From positions 59,291-123,290 of the forward strand of contig NZ_CAUIYF010000007.1 of assembly GCF_962719845.1 (NCBI RefSeq): DNA of 64,000 nucleotides, in the 5' to 3' direction. Positions within the stretch are counted from its first letter, which is position 1. Each line of letters opens with the position of its first letter. A model generated the notes under the pieces. That model made no database searches. It was not told the DNA's origin and saw only the letters and a program-made list of their open reading frames with translations. This document shows positions 63,654-64,000 of the stretch, in pieces. Position numbers and translations under genes: made by a program. Source of the stretch: Neisseria uirgultaei. Lineage in GTDB: Bacteria > Pseudomonadota > Gammaproteobacteria > Burkholderiales > Neisseriaceae.

Positions 63654-64000
63654 TGCGCCGCCGTATCCGGATTTCCTTAAAAAAAGCTGTGTTTGAATAT
63701 TCCGCCGATGCAACCCTAAGATATAACTTTAATCAGTCGGACAAAATGCCTTTTATCCGATGAAACCGTTTTCCGCCCGAACGGAAATAAGCGGCTCCCC
63801 CCCGCTGCAAACAGATAAAACCAACCGGGTATTCAAACACAGCCAAAAAAAAGCCGTCCGAACCCAAAGGGGACAGACGGCCAAACACATTACGGGGAAA
63901 ACGTCTTACTCAATGAGTCTGCGAAACAGACATTGCTAAAACAACTGCAATTATAAGGTAAGTTTATTTTTTTTTTTTTTTTTTTTTTTTCAAAAAAATT
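63654..64000. other. intergenic end of window with decayed uptake hairpin
   Basis: Contains AAGCCGTCCGAACC and GGACAGACGGCC, an inverted pair of altered uptake sequences (about 63849..63879), likely the slyX terminator, then sequence leading to a 24-T tract. No gene start is visible before the window ends. Confidence 0.5.
63967..63990. repeat. poly-T homopolymer (T24)
   Basis: Twenty-four consecutive T, ten bases before the window end. It is long enough to vary by slippage. If a gene starts just downstream, the tract would lie in its promoter region. Confidence 0.9.

Overview
The window is chromosomal DNA of a pathogenic-type Neisseria, most likely N. meningitidis (N. gonorrhoeae or N. lactamica cannot be excluded from sequence alone). 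The evidence is the very dense 10-12 bp DNA uptake sequence (ATGCCGTCTGAA), often paired as terminators; four Correia elements; dRS3 repeats (ATTCCCGCGCAGGCGGGAAT type); maf adhesin/toxin islands; a phase-variable poly-G glycosyltransferase (pglA); and the antigens ACP and GNA2091.

Layout. 1-4.1 kb: a truncated bile-acid-type transporter runs into a degraded maf island in + orientation, with silent MafB toxin cassettes, intact and broken immunity genes and a cluster of small inverted-repeat elements. 4.1-11.3 kb: uvrD, a small regulator, a lipoprotein pseudogene broken by a Correia element, a membrane protein and polA. 11.4-14.8 kb: three small immunity-like genes and an IS1016-type element with an 8-bp target duplication that contains a DUF4198 gene. 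14.8-19.0 kb: pyrD, acpP, fabF and phase-variable pglA. 19.0-24.5 kb: a maf island on the - strand (mafA, mafB, mafI and silent toxin/immunity cassettes). 24.6-38.7 kb: pyrH-tsf-rpsB, folate cyclo-ligase, mqo, ACP, map, GNA2091/DolP, gmhA, yraN, rsmI, cytochrome b561 and obgE. 38.7-41.1 kb: an AT-rich PstI/BsuBI-type restriction-modification pair inserted between obgE and cysS. 41.1-51.4 kb: cysS, an exonuclease III homologue, a probable pseudo-hydrolase, asd, an RDD protein, folD, tRNA-Pro/Arg/His, hldC, a birA-coaX fusion and a SPOR protein. 52.0-56.0 kb: the TPP-riboswitch-controlled thiamine genes thiO-thiE-thiS-thiG, interrupted by a foreign-looking gene. 56.1-64 kb: tldD, a polar amino acid ABC transporter, prmC, an Na+/H+ antiporter-family protein, slyX and a 24-T homopolymer at the window edge.

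How the parts work together. The core is housekeeping: DNA repair and replication, pyrimidine synthesis, fatty acid synthesis, translation, cofactor synthesis and heptose supply for LOS. The accessory parts are mainly conflict systems: MafB polymorphic toxins with immunity genes and reserve cassettes, orphan immunity-like genes and a restriction-modification pair. Small mobile repeats sit at nearly every accessory junction. I find no strong case for a wholly new system. The most unusual structures are the IS1016 element with a passenger gene, three small inverted-repeat families at maf and intergenic junctions, the hydrolase homologue that has lost its catalytic triad, and the gene inserted in the thiamine operon.
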